64,000 nt of DNA. Source: Schlegelella_A sp038318385 (lineage in GTDB: Bacteria > Pseudomonadota > Gammaproteobacteria > Burkholderiales > Burkholderiaceae_C). The translations under genes and the position numbers were made by a program. Shown piece by piece: positions 61,861 to 64,000 of the stretch (its first letter is position 1; each line of letters starts with the position of its first letter). Location: positions 1 to 64,000 of the forward strand of contig JBBQCD010000018.1 in assembly GCA_038318385.1 (NCBI GenBank), in the 5' to 3' direction. The notes beneath the pieces were generated by a model that made no database searches, was not told where the DNA came from, and saw only the letters and a list, made by a program, of their open reading frames with translations.

Positions 61861-64000
61861 TCATGCCTCGAGCACCGGCCATTGGTCGCGGCGACACAGG
61901 CCACGCGCTTCGCAGTAGGTGCAGGCGCTGCCGTCGCCGAGGGCCGGAAGCGCAGCACCGGCGCGAATGCGCGCCAGTTCGCTGCCGAGTCCGGCGACGA
62001 GGCGCGCGGCGGTGGCCTCGACGGCCGGATGCTCGATCGGCCGGATCAAGCCGCTCTCGTCGAGCGGCAGGTAGGCGGCCTCGATCGGTCCACCGGCCTC
62101 GGACTGGCCCGCCATCAGCGCGGCATAGAACGCCAGCTGCGTGTCTTCGGAGGGCCGCTTCATCATCTCGCGCAAGGCCTGCGCGCTGCCGGTCTTGTAG
62201 TCGATCAGCTGCGTGACGGCGCCAGCCTCGGCGACGGGGCGACTGTCGACGCGGTCGACGATGCCGTGCATGGCGATGCCCTGCCAGGCCTCGGGCTGCG
62301 CGGCGAGTTCGACCTCGCCGTCGAGCCAGCGCGCGCCGGCGGCATCGCGCCCATGCAACCACGCGACATAGCGCGGCACGAAACGCGCGAACGTCGCCTG
62401 GAACGGCAGGAAGGAGGCCGCGTCGAATCTCATTTCGGCCTCGATCTCGTCGGCAATCGCGTGCAGTCGCTGTTCTTCGGCGGCGCGCTCGAGCGGCGCC
62501 GCGCGGGTGGCGTGGAAGCGGTGCAGCACGGCGTGCAGCCAGGTGCCGTAGTCGCGCTTCTCGAACTCGTCGTCGAGCTCGTCGGCCTCGCGCAGCCGCA
62601 GCAGCCGCAACGCGAAGAAGCGATAGGGGCATGTCCGCAGGGCCTCACAGGCACTGGCGCTGAGGCGCCCGGGCAGCAAACCCGGCGCGCGCGGAAGCGG
62701 CCGCGCCACGGGGGTCGCCTCGGTCCGCCGCTCGAGGGTGCAGTCGGCGGCTTCGGGGATCGGACCGAGGCCCTGGCGGAGGCGCGCGAGTTCGAGGCGC
62801 TCGACCAGCGGACTCGGCGCCAGCGGCTCGCCGCCATCGTCGACGCGCCGCGACAGCGCGACGCGCGGCACTCGCAAGGCCTGGACGAAGGCGAGCAGTT
62901 CGGCGTCACGGCGCTCGGCCGCGGTCGGCACGCCGAGCTCGCGGGCGAGTGCATCGGCAAGCAGCGGATGTGGCGGCGGCATCGCGCCGAGTCGCTTCTC
63001 GTCGGCCGCGGCCAGGACCACACTGGCGAACGGTCGAAGCGTGACGCGTTCCAGCGGCGTGACGACCACGGGAGCGTCGGGGACGGCTTCCGGCAGGAAC
63101 GTGCCGTCCTCCAGGGCACCGTCGATCCATTCGCCGAATTCCTCGAAAGTCATCGGCTCGTCACCGAAGTCCCGGCGCACGTGCTGAACGGCTTCGAGAT
63201 GAAGCGCCGTGAGGACCTGGCGTCCGGCCGCATCGGCCTGCAACAGCGCCAGCGTCCCGCAACCTTCGAGAGCGTCGCTCAGTGCGTCCAGCCACGCGGC
63301 CAGGCGACGTCCGCGCACAGCCCGCAAACGCGCGACCGCGTCGGTCGCGGCCTGCCAGAGACGGGCCGCGGCGGGCTCCAGGCGCTGCGCATCGACCGCG
63401 ACCGGATGACTCCACTGGTGGTGGCGCAACGAGTGCTCGAGGGCGTGCACGGCCTGCCCGGCATGTGCGATCCCGGGCCACTCCACGCAACCCTTGAGCC
63501 AGTCGAGCCAGTCGTCGCTGCCAGCGTCGCCGCGGGCGGCGCGCAGCAACGCGACGACACGTGCTGCGGCGCGGGTCGTCGACAACTTCCAGCCGGTCTC
63601 GTCCTGAAGCGGCACGTCGTGGCGGGCGAGGAGGGCCCGCACCCGCCGCATGAGCAGCCGATCCTGCGCGATCAGTGCGACCGGTGCCCGACCGGCCCCC
63701 AGATCCGCCAGCACCCGCGCGGCCGTGGACTGCGCCTCGGCTTCGAAATCGGCGCAGATCACGATGTCGACCGACGCCGCGACCGCGGCATCCAAGAAGG
63801 GATCGGCCAGCGTTGCATCGCTGTCGATCAACAAGCGACCGGCAGCGTCATCGGCCGATTCGAGCAACGCATCGACCACAGGATCCGCGCCGCCGGCCTT
63901 CACCATGATCCAGGCCGACGGTCGCAACGAAAACAACACGTCCGTCGGCGAGGCGTCCGAAGCTGCGGCCCATTCGAGTGCGATCCGCCCCAGCGCCCGT
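61861..64000 (-). CDS. addB: PD-(D/E)XK nuclease subunit AddB (partial, N-terminus off the window)
   Basis: About 712 C-terminal residues are in the window. The frame stays open through base 64000 (IALEWAAASD near the edge), so the start is outside; the GTG at 63939 is not the true start. The C-terminal nuclease has QLIDYKTGSAQALREMMKRP and the iron-sulfur cysteines: one in LRTCPYRFFALRLL and three in ACTYCEARGLCRRDQW. These are the AddB 4Fe-4S layout. Pairs with AddA directly downstream. Confidence 0.92.
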   Translation of the reverse strand, partial: RALGRIALEWAAASDASPTDVLFSLRPSAWIMVKAGGADPVVDALLESADDAAGRLLIDSDATLADPFLDAAVAASVDIVICADFEAEAQSTAARVLADLGAGRAPVALIAQDRLLMRRVRALLARHDVPLQDETGWKLSTTRAAARVVALLRAARGDAGSDDWLDWLKGCVEWPGIAHAGQAVHALEHSLRHHQWSHPVAVDAQRLEPAAARLWQAATDAVARLRAVRGRRLAAWLDALSDALEGCGTLALLQADAAGRQVLTALHLEAVQHVRRDFGDEPMTFEEFGEWIDGALEDGTFLPEAVPDAPVVVTPLERVTLRPFASVVLAAADEKRLGAMPPPHPLLADALARELGVPTAAERRDAELLAFVQALRVPRVALSRRVDDGGEPLAPSPLVERLELARLRQGLGPIPEAADCTLERRTEATPVARPLPRAPGLLPGRLSASACEALRTCPYRFFALRLLRLREADELDDEFEKRDYGTWLHAVLHRFHATRAAPLERAAEEQRLHAIADEIEAEMRFDAASFLPFQATFARFVPRYVAWLHGRDAAGARWLDGEVELAAQPEAWQGIAMHGIVDRVDSRPVAEAGAVTQLIDYKTGSAQALREMMKRPSEDTQLAFYAALMAGQSEAGGPIEAAYLPLDESGLIRPIEHPAVEATAARLVAGLGSELARIRAGAALPALGDGSACTYCEARGLCRRDQWPVLEA

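Noticed and set aside
58356..62216. Open frame of 1286 codons on the plus strand
   Set aside because: Antisense to addA and the kinase-HDOD gene, both of which have intact motifs; no recognisable domain in the plus frame.
1..64000. CRISPR arrays, insertion sequences, prophage genes or integrase
   Set aside because: No regularly spaced repeats, transposase or integrase motifs were seen on either strand.

Overview
This window is one contiguous piece of a high-GC betaproteobacterial chromosome, most like the Burkholderiales. The reasons are the gene order ispF-ispD-mfd-serB beside an ompR/envZ pair, dnaX-ybaB-recR beside the small SRP RNA, a YafS-type methyltransferase overlapping rnhA, addAB, and both a TAXI-TRAP and a tripartite tricarboxylate (TTT) transporter. 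I see no insertion sequence, prophage or CRISPR array. Genes are dense on both strands, and many neighbours share an ATGA or GTGA stop/start overlap.

Layout. Positions 1-2230 hold a phenylacetate operon on the minus strand (paaG-paaI-paaK, paaK cut by the window edge), with a palindromic operator inside its promoter. Positions 2325-5384 hold a type IB topoisomerase and a recQ helicase broken by a one-base frameshift. Positions 5429-10704 hold an acidic conserved protein, a sigma-54 gene preceded by a consensus sigma-54 promoter, a PAS hybrid histidine kinase and a convergent NtrC-type regulator. Positions 10831-14418 hold Ku, a small protein, an MFS carrier and an EamA carrier. Positions 14443-18609 hold a four-gene envelope cassette: ABC ATPase, FtsX-like permease, LolA-like protein, beta-barrel-like protein. 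tRNA-Val(GAC) and relA follow, then an alpha/beta hydrolase, a SIMPL protein, ompR/envZ, ispF/ispD, mfd and serB.

Positions 31170-34681 encode a TAXI-type TRAP transporter. Positions 34689-45930 are the most distinctive part. A TetR regulator with a perfect 20-bp operator sits between a divergent ThDP enzyme plus RraA-type aldolase and a forward operon: Fe/2-oxoglutarate oxygenase, TctC-TctB-TctA, two xylose-isomerase-like TIM barrels, a Gfo/Idh/MocA dehydrogenase and a DUF993 aldolase-like protein. This looks like a complete uptake and breakdown pathway for a polyhydroxylated, probably carboxylated compound. I cannot identify the substrate.

Positions 46088-64000 return to mostly core functions: an Fsr-like MFS carrier, a protein with a roadblock-like C-terminus, rnhA with its methyltransferase, mltD, recR, ybaB, dnaX, a PurM paralogue, the 4.5S RNA, a 42-residue membrane peptide, a degenerate-kinase/HDOD fusion, and AddA with a partial AddB.

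All calls come from reading the sequence and translated frames without database searches. Start codons were picked from Shine-Dalgarno matches, overlaps and family-typical N-termini, and several are uncertain where noted.
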